The notes below the pieces were generated by a model. That model saw only the letters and a program-made list of their open reading frames with translations. It did no database searches and was not told the origin of the DNA. The position numbers and the translations under genes were made by a program. Positions 33,954 through 43,932 of a DNA stretch of 64,000 nt are shown one piece after another. Numbering within the stretch: the stretch's first letter is position 1; each line of letters opens with the position of its first letter. The stretch is from Roseovarius marisflavi (GTDB lineage: Bacteria > Pseudomonadota > Alphaproteobacteria > Rhodobacterales > Rhodobacteraceae), in contig NZ_FRBN01000007.1 in NCBI RefSeq assembly GCF_900142625.1, forward strand, positions 62,001 through 126,000, in the 5' to 3' direction.

Positions 33954-35639
33954 TCAAACCTCGTCTGGGAAATGCTTCATGGTAAGGCGAATCGGGTTCG
34001 GCGCCGCCTGTCCCAGACCACAGATCGAGGCATCGGCCATCGCCGTACACAACTCCTCCAACAGCGGCTGATCCCAGGTATCGGCCTGCATCAGCTTGAC
34101 CGCCTTTTCACAGCCCACCCGGCAGGGCGTACATTGACCACAGCTTTCATCCTCGAAGAACCGCAGCATGTTGAGCGCGGCCTGTTTGGCGCTATCGTGG
34201 TCCGACAGAACCACAACCGCCGCCGAACCGATAAAGGTGCCATGCGGTTGCAGCGTGTCGAAATCCAGCGGCACATCATGCATCGAGGCCGGCAACAGAC
34301 CAGAGGACGGGCCGCCCGGCTGATAGGCCTTGAGGGTGTGCCCATCGAGCATGCCGCCCGCCGCCTCGATGATATCGGTGATGGTCGACCCGGCTGGCAA
34401 AAGATGCACGCCGGGGTTTTTCACCCGCCCGGACACCGAATAAGAGCGCAGCCCCTTGCGGCCGTTCTTTTCTACGCCCGACAGGATTTCACCGCCCTCG
34501 CGCAAAACGCGCGTCACCCAATAGAGGGTCTCGACGTTGTTCACGAGTGTCGGACGATTAAAGATGCCGACCTGCGCCACGAAGGGCGGGCGATGGCGCG
34601 GCAAGCCGCGTTTGCCCTCGATGGATTCGATCATCGCGGATTCTTCACCGCAGATATAAGCACCCGCGCCGCGGCGCAGCTCGATATAGCCCGGCTCAAC
34701 CTTAGAAGCGGCCTCCAGTGCCTTGATTTCACGCTTCAAAATCTCGATCACGGCGGGATATTCGTCGCGCATGTAGATAAAGCAACGCTCGACTTCGACC
34801 GCCCAGGCCGCGATCAGCATTCCTTCAAGGAAAACATGAGGATAGCGCTCAAGGTAAAAGCGATCTTTGAAGGTGCCCGGCTCGCCTTCGTCGCCATTGA
34901 CGGCAAGGTAACGCGGGCCTGCTTCGGCGCGCACAAAGCCCCATTTGCGACCCGAGGGAAAGCCCGCGCCGCCAAGGCCGCGCAGGCCAGAGGCGAGCAG
35001 GATCTCCTGAACGGTTTCAAAATCGCCACCCTCGCGCAGCTCGGCCAGCTTGGCATAACCACCGGATGAGGAATACTCGGCAAACTCCTGATATTGCGGG
35101 ATATGTGCGTGGGTTTCCCCTGCTGCAATCGCCGCCTTTACCTTTTCAGGCGTGGCATGGTCGATATGGTGATGACCAAGCTCAAGCACCGGGGCCGTAT
35201 CACAGCGCCCCATGCAGGGCGCGCGCAAAACCCGCACTTGCGACGCGTCAAGCCCATCCTCAAGCGCCTTTTTGAGAGCCTGCGCGCCGGCAAGCTCGCA
35301 GGACAGCGAATCACACACCCGGATGGTCAGCGCGGGCGGCGGGGTCTCGCCCTCTTTCACCACATCGAAGTGGGCGTAAAAGCTGGCAACCTCGTAAACT
35401 TCGGCCATGGAAATCCGAAGCTCTTCGGCAAGGGCGCGCAGGTGCGCCGCCGAGAGATGGCCGTATTCATCCTGGATAAGGTGCAGATATTCGATCAGCA
35501 GATCACGGCGATGCGGCCCCTCACCCAGAAGCGCGCGCACCTCTGCCCAGGGCTGATCTTCCAGCTGTCGACCCTTGGGCGTGTGACGGCCCTTGCCCTT
35601 GCCCGATTTCCAGACGCCCTTGCGCTCATCCAGTGCCAT
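33954..35639 (-). CDS. NuoE–NuoF fusion, NADH-dehydrogenase/formate-dehydrogenase diaphorase subunit
   Basis: 561 aa. The N-terminal thioredoxin-like 24-kDa domain carries the [2Fe-2S] cysteines (VCDSLSC, CMGRC; about 108-148). The C-terminal 51-kDa domain has the FMN/NADH segments GLGGAGFPSGRKWGF, NGDEGEPGTFKDR and GAGAYICGEESAMIESIEG, and the [4Fe-4S] ligands ESCGQCTPCRVG. Such fusions are the NAD-reducing module of soluble formate dehydrogenases or hydrogenases. No catalytic alpha subunit, delta subunit or chaperone gene lies nearby, so the partner is elsewhere. Confidence 0.88.
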   Translation of the reverse strand: MALDERKGVWKSGKGKGRHTPKGRQLEDQPWAEVRALLGEGPHRRDLLIEYLHLIQDEYGHLSAAHLRALAEELRISMAEVYEVASFYAHFDVVKEGETPPPALTIRVCDSLSCELAGAQALKKALEDGLDASQVRVLRAPCMGRCDTAPVLELGHHHIDHATPEKVKAAIAAGETHAHIPQYQEFAEYSSSGGYAKLAELREGGDFETVQEILLASGLRGLGGAGFPSGRKWGFVRAEAGPRYLAVNGDEGEPGTFKDRFYLERYPHVFLEGMLIAAWAVEVERCFIYMRDEYPAVIEILKREIKALEAASKVEPGYIELRRGAGAYICGEESAMIESIEGKRGLPRHRPPFVAQVGIFNRPTLVNNVETLYWVTRVLREGGEILSGVEKNGRKGLRSYSVSGRVKNPGVHLLPAGSTITDIIEAAGGMLDGHTLKAYQPGGPSSGLLPASMHDVPLDFDTLQPHGTFIGSAAVVVLSDHDSAKQAALNMLRFFEDESCGQCTPCRVGCEKAVKLMQADTWDQPLLEELCTAMADASICGLGQAAPNPIRLTMKHFPDEV

Positions 35640-35866
35640 GCCATGTTCCTCAGCTAAAGTTACGCCAAGGAATACGGCCTGGCCCGTGCGCCTGCGAGAT
35701 CAAAAGCGACATCCGCGCCCTCGGAAACGTTGAAGCGGCGCAAAAACATCGAAATCCAGATGAATTCCCGCTGTTTTCCCGCCTTCGCCGCCGAGCTGCC
35801 CTATGTCCGCCTCAGATGCCGGGCTATTGTGGCGGCACTGATGCAAGTTTCAACCGGGCCAAAAGC

Positions 35867-36925
35867 ATGATCCTCTTTGCCATTGCCACCAGCGTGCCGA
35901 TGATCCTGATCGGGCTTGCCGCCACGTTTGGCGGCATCTGGGGCTTTTGTGCGGTTGGATATGTCACCGTTCTGGTGTTCCTGATGGACCGGCTGATCGC
36001 GCGCCCGATGCAGAATGCCGATCCCGAGGCCGAATTTCCCGCCGCCACATCCCTATTAGTGGGGCTTGGCGCGGCGCATTTCTCGGTGCTGGCCCTGGCC
36101 CTCTGGGCGGTGGCCGGGCAAAGCGGGCTTGGCGGCACCGAGCGGGCGCTGGTTGCCCTCGCAAGCGCGCTCGTGATGGGGCAAATTTCGCATCCCGTGG
36201 CGCATGAGCTTATCCATCAACGGCCACGTGCTTTGCGCCTGATGGGACAGCTGATCTATAGCTCGATCCTGTTCGGGCATCACGCAAGCGCGCATCTGCG
36301 GGTGCATCATGTGCATGTCGCCAGCCGCAGTGACCCGAGCAGCGCACGCCCGGGCGAAGGCTTTTACCGTTACGCAGCAAGGGCATGGTCCGGGGCGCTC
36401 AAGGCCGGATTGCGCGCCGAGAGTCGGCTGCGCATGGGCCCCAACCGAGGCATCTTAGGCCACCCCTACACGCTTTATCTGGGCGTCGCCGCGCTCATGC
36501 TGGCCGGTAGCGCCATGATCTTCGGGGCGCGCGGGGTTGCCGCGCTTGGTTTTATCGCCGGTTACGCACAGCTTCAGATCCTGCTGTCGGATTACGTACA
36601 GCATTACGGATTGCGCCGCGCAATCCGCGACGGTGGGCGGCCAGAGCCGGTCGGCCCACAGCATTCCTGGAATGCGCCGCATTGGGGGTCGTCGGCGATG
36701 ACATTGAACGCGCCGCGCCATTCGGATCACCATGTCACGCCGGCGCGCGCCTATCCGGCGCTTCAGTTGCAGGCCGCAACCATGCCGATGCTGCCATATT
36801 CCCTTCCGGTGATGGCGGTGCTGGCACTTGTGCCGCCCCTGTGGCGCCGAATCATGGACCCACGCGCGGCGCGGTGGCGCGCCCAAGATACATCTGGCGA
36901 GACGGCCCGCGATCTGGCAGTCTGA
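35867..36925 (+). CDS. AlkB-like integral-membrane alkane/fatty-acid monooxygenase
   Basis: 352 aa from ATG 35867 (start uncertain; the frame is open further upstream and no strong ribosome site is seen). Di-iron membrane oxygenase: histidine boxes VAHELIHQ (about 100), HLRVHHVHVAS (about 140), SDYVQHYGL (about 240) and NAPRHSDHHVTPARAYPAL (about 280). This is the alkane-1-monooxygenase arrangement rather than a desaturase. It would need rubredoxin or a ferredoxin; none is adjacent, though a [2Fe-2S] ferredoxin lies 5 kb away. Confidence 0.85.
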   Translation: MILFAIATSVPMILIGLAATFGGIWGFCAVGYVTVLVFLMDRLIARPMQNADPEAEFPAATSLLVGLGAAHFSVLALALWAVAGQSGLGGTERALVALASALVMGQISHPVAHELIHQRPRALRLMGQLIYSSILFGHHASAHLRVHHVHVASRSDPSSARPGEGFYRYAARAWSGALKAGLRAESRLRMGPNRGILGHPYTLYLGVAALMLAGSAMIFGARGVAALGFIAGYAQLQILLSDYVQHYGLRRAIRDGGRPEPVGPQHSWNAPHWGSSAMTLNAPRHSDHHVTPARAYPALQLQAATMPMLPYSLPVMAVLALVPPLWRRIMDPRAARWRAQDTSGETARDLAV

Positions 36926-36929
36926 CCCA

Positions 36930-37322
36930 ATGCGAGCCTTGATTTTCTCTCTCACTCTGATCGGCCTTGGCGCCCCGGCGCAGGCCCAGATGACTGCCGC
37001 CGAATTTGATGCCTATACCCGTGGCCACACGTTTTACTATGGTGCGGGCGGCGAGCCTTATGGCGGTGAGGAATACCTGGAAAATAAGCGCGTGCGGTGG
37101 TCTTTTCTGGATGGCAAATGCCAGGACGGGCAGTGGTATGAAGAGGATGGGATGATCTGTTTCATCTATGAAAACCGTCCAGAGCCACAATGCTGGAGCT
37201 TTGAGCAGTCGGCCGGTGGGCTTGTGGCGCGCTTTGGCGGACCGCGCGCAATGGCCGAGCTTTACGAGGTGGAAAAATCAGACGAACCCCTGCTGTGTCT
37301 GGGGCCAGAGATCGGCGTGTAG
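36930..37322 (+). CDS. Exported protein of unknown function
   Basis: 130 aa from ATG 36930 with a signal peptide (MRALIFSLTLIGLGAPAQAQ). The mature part is acidic and aromatic, with cysteines in DGKCQDGQWYEEDGMICFIYE, PQCWSF and LLCLGP (four, so possibly two disulfides). The pattern YYGAGGEPYGGEEYLENKRVRWSF resembles small periplasmic beta proteins of roseobacters, but no named family is known to me. Starts four bases after the monooxygenase stop, so the two are likely co-transcribed. Confidence 0.75.
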   Translation: MRALIFSLTLIGLGAPAQAQMTAAEFDAYTRGHTFYYGAGGEPYGGEEYLENKRVRWSFLDGKCQDGQWYEEDGMICFIYENRPEPQCWSFEQSAGGLVARFGGPRAMAELYEVEKSDEPLLCLGPEIGV

Positions 37323-37425
37323 CCTGTTATATTTCAACCAAAACTGAGGAGTTACCCAGAGAATTCGGGAATATTCTTACCCATATCGAACATTTCACCG
37401 CCACCCCCGCCTTGAGGGCCGGATG

Positions 37426-37469
37426 CCTCCGGCGGGAGTATTTTGGGAAAGATGAAAGTCGAAAATCAG
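37426..37469 (+). repeat. Interspersed intergenic element, copy 3
   Basis: CCTCCGGCGGGAGTATTT-TGGGA-AAGATGAAAG. It carries a small dyad (CCTCCGGCGGGAG). Its last bases reach into the xseA stop region from the opposite strand. Confidence 0.75.
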
Positions 37470-38968
37470 AAAAGGCTGCCTTGAGTGGGGGGCGGTTTTT
37501 TGGGCTTTGGTGCCGGGCGCGCCGGTGTTGCAGGCGCGCCCTCGGGCGAAAGCGGCAGGCGACCGTCAGCGAATTCGATCTCAAGCGCAGTGGCCTTGGC
37601 GGCAGCGGCCTTGCTGGTCAGCACCGCGCCATCGCCGTCCCGCACCACCGCATAGCCGCGCTGGAGCGTGGCGGTATAGCCGAGGGTTTCGCGAAGCCGA
37701 TCCAACGCGTCGATCTTGCTGCGCCAATTGGTGGTCTGGCGGGTGGCAGCATCGCCAAACCGGGTTGTAAGGCGCGCAAGGTCGCGTTTCTTGAGCTCGA
37801 TATCACGCGAGAGCGCATGAATATTAAGCCGCGCGGCGGTGCCCTCAAGGCGGCGGCGATCGCTATCGACGGCGCGGCGCAACAGGCCGGGACGCAGGGC
37901 CCCCGAGGTTTCAGAGAGTTTCACGCGGCGGGCCTGTACCGAGCGGATAAGGGCCGCCGGAAGCCGGTCCGCCCAAGTATCAAGCCGCTGGCGCGCCGTA
38001 TCAAGCAGCGTATCAGCGCGCGGCAAGGCCCGCGACAAATCACGAAGTCGCTGGCCACGTGTCGTCAGGCCCGAGGTCAGCGCATGGGTCAGCCGCGCAT
38101 CCTGGGCATCGAGGCAGGCCATCAGATCAAGGCGCACCGGCACGGCCAATTCGGCCGCCGCCGTAGGGGTGGGCGCGCGCTTGTCAGAGGCAAAGTCGAT
38201 CAGCGTGGTATCGGTTTCATGCCCCACCGCCGAAATCAGCGGAATATCCGAATCCGCCGCAGCCCGCACGACGATTTCATCATTGAAGCCCCACAGATCC
38301 TCGACCGAGCCGCCGCCACGCGCCACGATCAGCAGGTCTGGCCGTGGCAAGGGCCCGCCGGGGGTAAAGGCGTTAAAGCCCTGAATGGCGCGCGCCACCT
38401 CGGCGGCGCATTTCTCGCCCTGAACGGCAACCGGCCAGATCAACACCTTGCGCGGAAAGCGATCACGCAAACGATGCAGGATATCGCGGATCACAGCCCC
38501 CGAGGGCGAGGTGATAACACCAATGATTTCCGGTAGATAGGGGATGGCCTTTTTGCGATCTGGCGCAAACAACCCCTCGCCCGCAAGCTGCGCCTTGCGC
38601 TTTTCCAGCATCGCCATGAGCGCGCCCATGCCGGCCGGTTTGATATCTTCGATGACGATCTGATAGCGCGACTGACCGGGGAATGTGGTGAGCCGTCCTG
38701 TGGCGACAACCTCCATCCCCTCTTCGGGTTGCACAGCAAGACGGCTGGCAACGCCCTTCCAGATGATGCCGGCCAGAACCGCGCGGTCATCCTTGAGGTC
38801 AAGATAGATATGGCCAGACCGCGGGCGCGAAATACGGCCAAGCTCGCCGCGCACCCGCACATGGGCAAATTCGCCCTCGATCATGCGTTTGATCGCGCCG
38901 GAAAGGTCAGAGACCGAAAATTCGGGGGCGTTTTCGCCGGGGGTGGGATCGTCGATCAGATCGGACAT
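37466..38968 (-). CDS. xseA: Exodeoxyribonuclease VII large subunit
   Basis: 500 aa. An N-terminal OB fold (about 18-115: [28 protein letters not shown], read as two halves of the motif) and the catalytic domain with [22 protein letters not shown] and [40 protein letters not shown] marks the active site, followed by the long helical C-terminal region that binds XseB. The gene ends in a proline/lysine-rich tail. Divergent from purD across 74 bases. Confidence 0.96.
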   Translation of the reverse strand: MSDLIDDPTPGENAPEFSVSDLSGAIKRMIEGEFAHVRVRGELGRISRPRSGHIYLDLKDDRAVLAGIIWKGVASRLAVQPEEGMEVVATGRLTTFPGQSRYQIVIEDIKPAGMGALMAMLEKRKAQLAGEGLFAPDRKKAIPYLPEIIGVITSPSGAVIRDILHRLRDRFPRKVLIWPVAVQGEKCAAEVARAIQGFNAFTPGGPLPRPDLLIVARGGGSVEDLWGFNDEIVVRAAADSDIPLISAVGHETDTTLIDFASDKRAPTPTAAAELAVPVRLDLMACLDAQDARLTHALTSGLTTRGQRLRDLSRALPRADTLLDTARQRLDTWADRLPAALIRSVQARRVKLSETSGALRPGLLRRAVDSDRRRLEGTAARLNIHALSRDIELKKRDLARLTTRFGDAATRQTTNWRSKIDALDRLRETLGYTATLQRGYAVVRDGDGAVLTSKAAAAKATALEIEFADGRLPLSPEGAPATPARPAPKPKKPPPTQGSLF

Positions 38969-39042
38969 GCCTGCTGCCTTGTGTCTGGCTTTGCGTCACC
39001 TTAGAACGCGGGGCAAGCGAGGCCAAGCAGGAGTTATGCGCC

Positions 39043-40305
39043 ATGAATATTCTGATCCTCGGGTCCGGCGGGCGCGAACACAGTATCGCCTGGGCCGTGA
39101 TGCAGAACCCGAAATGCGACAAGCTTATCGTGGCGCCGGGCAATGCCGGGATCGCCGAGATCGCCGAATGCGCAAGTCTGGATATCCTCGATAGCGCGGC
39201 GGTGATCGGCTTTTGCGAGGCCGAGGCGATTGATTTCGTGATTATCGGCCCCGAGGCGCCCTTGGCCGCCGGGGTGGCGGATCGCTTGCGCGAGTCGGGG
39301 TTTTCGGTCTTTGGCCCCGGCGCTGAGGCCGCAAAGCTTGAGGCGAGCAAGAGTTTTACCAAGGCGATCTGTGATGCAACGGGCGCGCCGACGGCGGGCT
39401 ATGGCCATTTCACCGAGGCCGAAGCCGCCAAGACTTATATCCGCACTCAAGGCGCGCCGATCGTGGTCAAGGCCGACGGGTTGGCGGCAGGCAAGGGCGT
39501 AATCGTGGCCGAAACCGTCGATCAGGCGATTGCAGCGGTGGACGACATGTTTGGTGGCGAATTCGGCAGTGCCGGCGCAGAGGTCGTGGTTGAAGAGTTC
39601 ATGGAGGGCGAAGAAGCCTCATTTTTCGTGCTCTGCGACGGCGAAACCGCCCTGCCCGTGGGCACCGCGCAGGACCACAAGCGCGTCGGCGAAGGCGACA
39701 CCGGCCCCAATACCGGCGGCATGGGGGCCTATTCCCCTGCCCCGGTGATGAACGAGGCGGTGACGCAAAAGGCGCTCGATGAGATCGTGCGCCCGTGCCT
39801 CGCCGAGATGGTCCGGCGCGGCACGCCGTTTCAGGGGGTTTTGTTTGTCGGTCTGATGATCAAGGACGGCCAGCCGCAGCTTGTGGAATATAACGTGCGT
39901 TTCGGCGATCCTGAATGTCAGGTTCTGATGATGCGGCTTGGCGCGCAGGTGCTTGACCTGTTGCAGGCGGCAGCCGAGGGGCGCCTGTCGGAGATGGCGG
40001 TCAACTGGGCCGAGGATCATGCGCTGACGGTTGTGATGGCCGCCAACGGATATCCCGGCACCTATGAAAAGGGCAGCGTGATCAAAGGCGTGGCGGATTG
40101 CCCAGAAGACAGTTTCCACATGGTGTTTCATGCCGGCACGGGCCGCGCCGAGGGGCAGTTCGTCGCCACCGGCGGGCGGGTTCTTGCGGCAACGGCGCGT
40201 GGGAACAGTTTGCAAGAGGCCCGCGACCGCGCTTATGCGATGGTGGACCAGATTGATTGGCCGCAAGGATTTTGTCGCCGCGATATCGGCTGGCGAGCGC
40301 TCTGA
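39043..40305 (+). CDS. purD: Phosphoribosylamine–glycine ligase
   Basis: 420 aa. ATP-grasp enzyme making GAR, second step of purine biosynthesis. Begins [18 protein letters not shown]; contains [34 protein letters not shown] (ATP loop), [38 protein letters not shown], and [17 protein letters not shown] as the metal site. Ribosome site AGCAGGAGTT. Followed by an interspersed element. Canonical length. Confidence 0.97.
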   Translation: MNILILGSGGREHSIAWAVMQNPKCDKLIVAPGNAGIAEIAECASLDILDSAAVIGFCEAEAIDFVIIGPEAPLAAGVADRLRESGFSVFGPGAEAAKLEASKSFTKAICDATGAPTAGYGHFTEAEAAKTYIRTQGAPIVVKADGLAAGKGVIVAETVDQAIAAVDDMFGGEFGSAGAEVVVEEFMEGEEASFFVLCDGETALPVGTAQDHKRVGEGDTGPNTGGMGAYSPAPVMNEAVTQKALDEIVRPCLAEMVRRGTPFQGVLFVGLMIKDGQPQLVEYNVRFGDPECQVLMMRLGAQVLDLLQAAAEGRLSEMAVNWAEDHALTVVMAANGYPGTYEKGSVIKGVADCPEDSFHMVFHAGTGRAEGQFVATGGRVLAATARGNSLQEARDRAYAMVDQIDWPQGFCRRDIGWRAL

Positions 40306-40365
40306 GTGTCTTGATGTCGAATGGCTTGCGCCATCCGACCGATGCGAGGGGCGCTGCCCCTCGCT

Positions 40366-40394
40366 CTCCCCGGAGTATTTTGTCCAAGAAGAAA
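40366..40394 (+). repeat. Interspersed intergenic element, copy 4
   Basis: CTCCCCGGAGTATTT-TGTCC-AAGAAGAAA. A GAGGGGCGC/TGCCCCTC hairpin-forming sequence (40346-40362) precedes it, in the same relation as the palindromes before copies 2 and 5. It lies just before the end of the convergent VCBS-type gene. Confidence 0.75.
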
Positions 40395-40395
40395 T

Positions 40396-41103
40396 CTAGG
40401 GGCAGGTGAGCGCCGCAGTGAGGCTTTGCGGTGAAGTATAAGCCCCGATCTCGCGGGAATTGATCCTGCCGCTTTGAAGAGTCGTGGCCATGACGCGTGT
40501 CCAATCGGCATTGGCCGTGATGAGTTCAGGGGGGGCGCCACAGGTGCGGATGCCGCCGGCGATGAAATCCCAGCCTATTTTGTGATTGCTCAGGCCCGGT
40601 TTACTGGCGATCTGGATGAGCTTTTCGGCCTCATAGCGCCAGATGCGCAGGGTCTTGGCCAGATGGGGGCGGTCGATATAGGCGATCTCGATCTGCCCAT
40701 CGCCATCCAGATCGACCGCGCCAATTGGCGCAAGCCAGCGATGCGGGCGACCGATATACGGTGTGGCTGTGATCCGGCCGGAAGCGGCGTAAATCGCCAG
40801 TCGCGCGCCTTTGTCGAGGCTTGTTTCGACAACGATCACCTCGGGCGCGCCATCTCCGTCAACATCGGCAAGGCGCGGCGCGATATCCTCGAACACAAGC
40901 GTTTCTGGCAGGGTCATGCGGCGGCTTGTGCCATCGGACAGCTCAAGCACAAGCGCACCCCATTCCACCGCATCGCCGAGCACCCCATGCGCGTATCGCG
41001 TGGTCGGCTCGGCGTAGCGGGCAGAGGTGAAGTCCTGGGCCAATGCAGGCAGCCCCAGGACACAGGCCGCAAGCCAACAGGCAAGCCGCCCCGCCCGCAT
41101 CAT
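40396..41103 (-). CDS. Exported FG-GAP/VCBS-like repeat protein
   Basis: 235 aa. Signal peptide (about 1-22, ending ALAQ), then beta-propeller-type repeats with calcium-binding-like loops DVDGDGAPEVIVVE and DLDGDGQIEIAYID. A conserved cysteine pair (GGIRTCGAPP, LTAALTCP) is near the C-terminus. These repeats occur in surface or periplasmic adhesion/scaffold proteins; the role here is unknown. Two adjacent ATGs (41103, 41100) could start it. The ferredoxin gene ends one base before. Confidence 0.8.
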   Translation of the reverse strand: MMRAGRLACWLAACVLGLPALAQDFTSARYAEPTTRYAHGVLGDAVEWGALVLELSDGTSRRMTLPETLVFEDIAPRLADVDGDGAPEVIVVETSLDKGARLAIYAASGRITATPYIGRPHRWLAPIGAVDLDGDGQIEIAYIDRPHLAKTLRIWRYEAEKLIQIASKPGLSNHKIGWDFIAGGIRTCGAPPELITANADWTRVMATTLQSGRINSREIGAYTSPQSLTAALTCP

Positions 41104-41104
41104 A

Positions 41105-41479
<375 letters not shown>

Positions 41480-41521
41480 CTAGGGCAGGCCAGCCCCATT
41501 TGCGACCAAAGGTGAAAAGAG

Positions 41522-41555
41522 TTGCTACAAACCATTCATGTTCTATATTTGTTTC
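41522..41555 (+). promoter_or_regulatory. Promoter with SOS-like LexA half-site pair before the OB-fold gene
   Basis: GTTC-TATATTT-GTTT at 41540-41554 differs by one base from the alphaproteobacterial LexA site GTTC-N7-GTTC. It overlaps a possible -10 TATATT (41544-41549), 16 bases from a -35-like TTGCTA (41522-41527). Transcription would begin about at the ATG at 41556, implying a leaderless mRNA; no ribosome site is visible. Confidence 0.5.
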
Positions 41556-41927
41556 ATGTCAGTTCGCACATCCGCCCCTGCCACACGCCCGGCATGGCCG
41601 CGCCCGCCCTCGGCACTTGTTGCCGCGCGCCTGACCGAGCCACCGACCGGGGCGCGGGTGACTGTGGCCGGGCTTGTGCTTGTGCGCCAACGGCCCGGCA
41701 CGGCCAAGGGGGTAATTTTCCTTACGCTTGAGGATGAAACCGGGGTGGTGAATGTGGTCGTCTGGCGCAAAATCTACGAACGCTTCCGCCGCGCGGTGAT
41801 TGCCGGGCGGCTATTGCGCGTGACCGGGCGGATTGAACGGCAATCCGGCGTGGTGCATCTGGTCGCGGAAGAGGTTGAGGATATCTCGGCCCTGCTGGAT
41901 CGCCTGATGCTGCCCGATCCTGCCTGA
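41556..41927 (+). CDS. Stand-alone OB-fold protein resembling the C-terminus of DnaE2
   Basis: 123 aa. GARVTVAGLVLVRQRPGTAKG followed by VIFLTLEDETGVVNVVVW, RRAVIAGRLLRVTGRIERQS and GVVHLVAEEVEDISALLDRL match the C-terminal OB domain of error-prone polymerase DnaE2. Nothing of the PHP, polymerase or HhH domains is present. The frame is intact and well formed, so it may be a real short protein, not just decay. A LexA-like box upstream supports a DNA-damage role. ImuA/ImuB are absent from the window. Confidence 0.7.
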   Translation: MSVRTSAPATRPAWPRPPSALVAARLTEPPTGARVTVAGLVLVRQRPGTAKGVIFLTLEDETGVVNVVVWRKIYERFRRAVIAGRLLRVTGRIERQSGVVHLVAEEVEDISALLDRLMLPDPA

Positions 41928-42009
41928 CAGCACACTTTCACAGGCGGCAAAAACCGGCTAACCTATTGGCAAAACAGCGCCAGACTGCTGCCTCAAGAGG
42001 CCCGAGCCG

Positions 42010-42537
42010 ATGAACCGCCCCCCCTTCGCCCTGCTGCCCCTGATGATGCTTGGCCTTACGGCCTGCCAAACCGCCCTGCCCTCCACAGGCGCGAGCGAGC
42101 CTGATCTGGTGACCCGCATCGAAACGGCGCCTACCGGTGCTGCGCCCGGCACCTGCTGGGGCAAACATGTAACCCCGGCGGTGATCGAAACCGTAACCGA
42201 ACAGATCATGCTGCAACCGGCAGAGATCACCAGAGATGGCCAGATCCTCCAGCCCGCGCTCTACAAAACAGAAACCCGTCAGGCGATCGTGAAAGAGCGC
42301 CGCATCACATGGTTTGAAACCCCCTGCGCCGCCGACCAAACCCCCGATTTCGTCGCCTCCGTCCAGCGCGCCCTTGCTGCGCGCAGCCTTTACCGCGGCC
42401 CGGCAAATGGCGAAATGGATGCCCGGACCCGCGCCGCCATTCGCCGCTTTCAGGCGCCAGAGGGGCTCGATTCTGGTATCTTGTCACTGGCTGCCGCGCG
42501 CAAGCTGGGGCTGGTCTCGGTCAAATCCGACAGCTAA
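42010..42537 (+). CDS. Peptidoglycan-binding domain lipoprotein
   Basis: 175 aa. Lipoprotein signal with lipobox LTAC (Cys at about 19). A middle region (CWGKHVTPAVIETVTEQIMLQPAEI, spread over residues 48-72) and a C-terminal PG_binding_1 domain (FVASVQRALAARSLYRGPANGEMDARTRAAIRRFQ, about 118-152). Likely an outer-membrane lipoprotein contacting peptidoglycan. Monocistronic; faces mrp across an interspersed element. Confidence 0.85.
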   Translation: MNRPPFALLPLMMLGLTACQTALPSTGASEPDLVTRIETAPTGAAPGTCWGKHVTPAVIETVTEQIMLQPAEITRDGQILQPALYKTETRQAIVKERRITWFETPCAADQTPDFVASVQRALAARSLYRGPANGEMDARTRAAIRRFQAPEGLDSGILSLAAARKLGLVSVKSDS

Positions 42538-42544
42538 ACCTGCC

Positions 42545-42573
42545 TGTTTCTTCTTGCCTTAAATATCCCGGGG
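42545..42573 (-). repeat. Interspersed intergenic element, copy 5
   Basis: On the minus strand CCCCGGGATATTT-AAGGC-AAGAAGAAAC. It lies between the convergent lipoprotein and mrp genes, downstream of mrp on its own strand. The neighbouring GC-rich GGGGGCAGCGCCCCC (about 42594-42608) can form a hairpin. Confidence 0.75.
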
Positions 42574-42621
42574 GAGCCGCCCAACGGGCAGCGGGGGCAG
42601 CGCCCCCAAATTCCCCCAACC

Positions 42622-43683
42622 TCACGCGACACCCTCGCCGATAAGGCGCTGCGCCAAAGCGCCATAGGCCTTTGCCATCACACCACCGCCACCGGCCACC
42701 GGCACACCGGCATCGCCCGCAAGCCGGGTCTCAAGGTCAATCGGCAGCGCCGCCAAAAGCGGCAGGCCAAGCCGCTCCGCCTCGTCACGTACTCCGCCAT
42801 GGCCAAAGATATGCGCCTCGTGGCCACAGTCCGGGCAATGAAAGACCGACATATTCTCGATCAGCCCAAGGACCGGCGTTTCAAGCGTCCGGAACATATC
42901 CAGCGCCTTGCGCGCATCCAAAAGCGCCACATCCTGCGGCGTGGACACGACGATGGCCCCGTCCGGGCGCGCCCGCTGGCAAAGGGTCAGTTGCACATCG
43001 CCCGTCCCCGGTGGCAGATCAACGATCAGCACGTCAAGCGTGCCCCATGTCACCTGTGTCATCATCTGTTGCAGCGCCCCCATAAGCATCGGGCCGCGCC
43101 AGACGACCGCCGAGGCCGGATCAAGCATCAACCCGATCGACATCATGCTTACCCCATGCGCAACCAGCGGTTCCATACTCTGGCCATCGACGCTGACCGG
43201 GCGGGCACTCACCCCCATCATGCGCGGCTGGCTTGGGCCGTGGATATCTGCATCCAACAGGCCAACGCGCCGCCCCTTGCGCGCAAGCGCCACGGCAAGA
43301 TTCGAGGCGACAGTGGATTTGCCAACCCCGCCCTTGCCCGAGGCCACGGCCAGGATGGATGCAACCCCCTCCGGCCTGATCGAGCTGTTGCCGCCCTTGG
43401 GATGGCCACCGACCTTGAGGCTCGGCGCGGCCGGGGCCGCATGGGCGGTCAGCGCCACGCTGGCATGGCTTACCCCCGGCAGGGTCAGTGCAGCGCGCTC
43501 TGCGGCGGCGCGCAGGGGTTCCATCATCCGCGCCATCTCGGGGCTTGGCGCCTCGATCACGAATCGCACCTCACTGCCGGTGATGGTGAGTGCGCGCACC
43601 ATGTCGCGCGACATCAGGGTGCCGCCATCCGGCAACTCAAGCAGTGCGAGCCGGGTTTCGATATCCGCGCGTGTTATCGACAT
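42622..43683 (-). CDS. mrp: Fe–S cluster carrier, Mrp/ApbC P-loop ATPase
   Basis: 353 aa from ATG 43683. An N-terminal MIP18/DUF59-like domain (about 1-85), then a deviant Walker A VASGKGGVGKSTVASNLA (about 115), GLLDADIHGPSQPRMMG, LIVDLPPGTGDVQLTL and the cluster-binding FHCPDCGHEAHIFG (C-x2-C). Scaffold/carrier for iron-sulfur cluster assembly. Ribosome site AAAAGGAAT. Usual length. Confidence 0.96.
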   Translation of the reverse strand: MSITRADIETRLALLELPDGGTLMSRDMVRALTITGSEVRFVIEAPSPEMARMMEPLRAAAERAALTLPGVSHASVALTAHAAPAAPSLKVGGHPKGGNSSIRPEGVASILAVASGKGGVGKSTVASNLAVALARKGRRVGLLDADIHGPSQPRMMGVSARPVSVDGQSMEPLVAHGVSMMSIGLMLDPASAVVWRGPMLMGALQQMMTQVTWGTLDVLIVDLPPGTGDVQLTLCQRARPDGAIVVSTPQDVALLDARKALDMFRTLETPVLGLIENMSVFHCPDCGHEAHIFGHGGVRDEAERLGLPLLAALPIDLETRLAGDAGVPVAGGGGVMAKAYGALAQRLIGEGVA

Positions 43684-43932
43684 GATCATTCCTTTTGCAA
43701 CGACGCCTCAATAGGTGGCAGTTTCCACTCCAAGGGCAAGGGGCGTTAACCAAGTGCCTAAAAAATGTAAGTACTGCTTAACGTTAGGTCAATTTCCCTT
43801 ATGCACTTGCTGCATAGCAGCATTGCCAAACTCAGGTATTGTGCACTTGCAGCAAAAGCGTATCTTGGGTTCAACAAAGACGAAAAGAACATCGTCGAAC
43901 ACGAATACAACCCAATACGCAAGGAGCCGAAT

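Noticed and set aside
41556..41927. Decayed dnaE2 pseudogene
   Set aside because: The frame is intact with a plausible promoter and SOS-like box, and no other dnaE2 remnant flanks it, so a real short gene is preferred. A recent truncation is not excluded.
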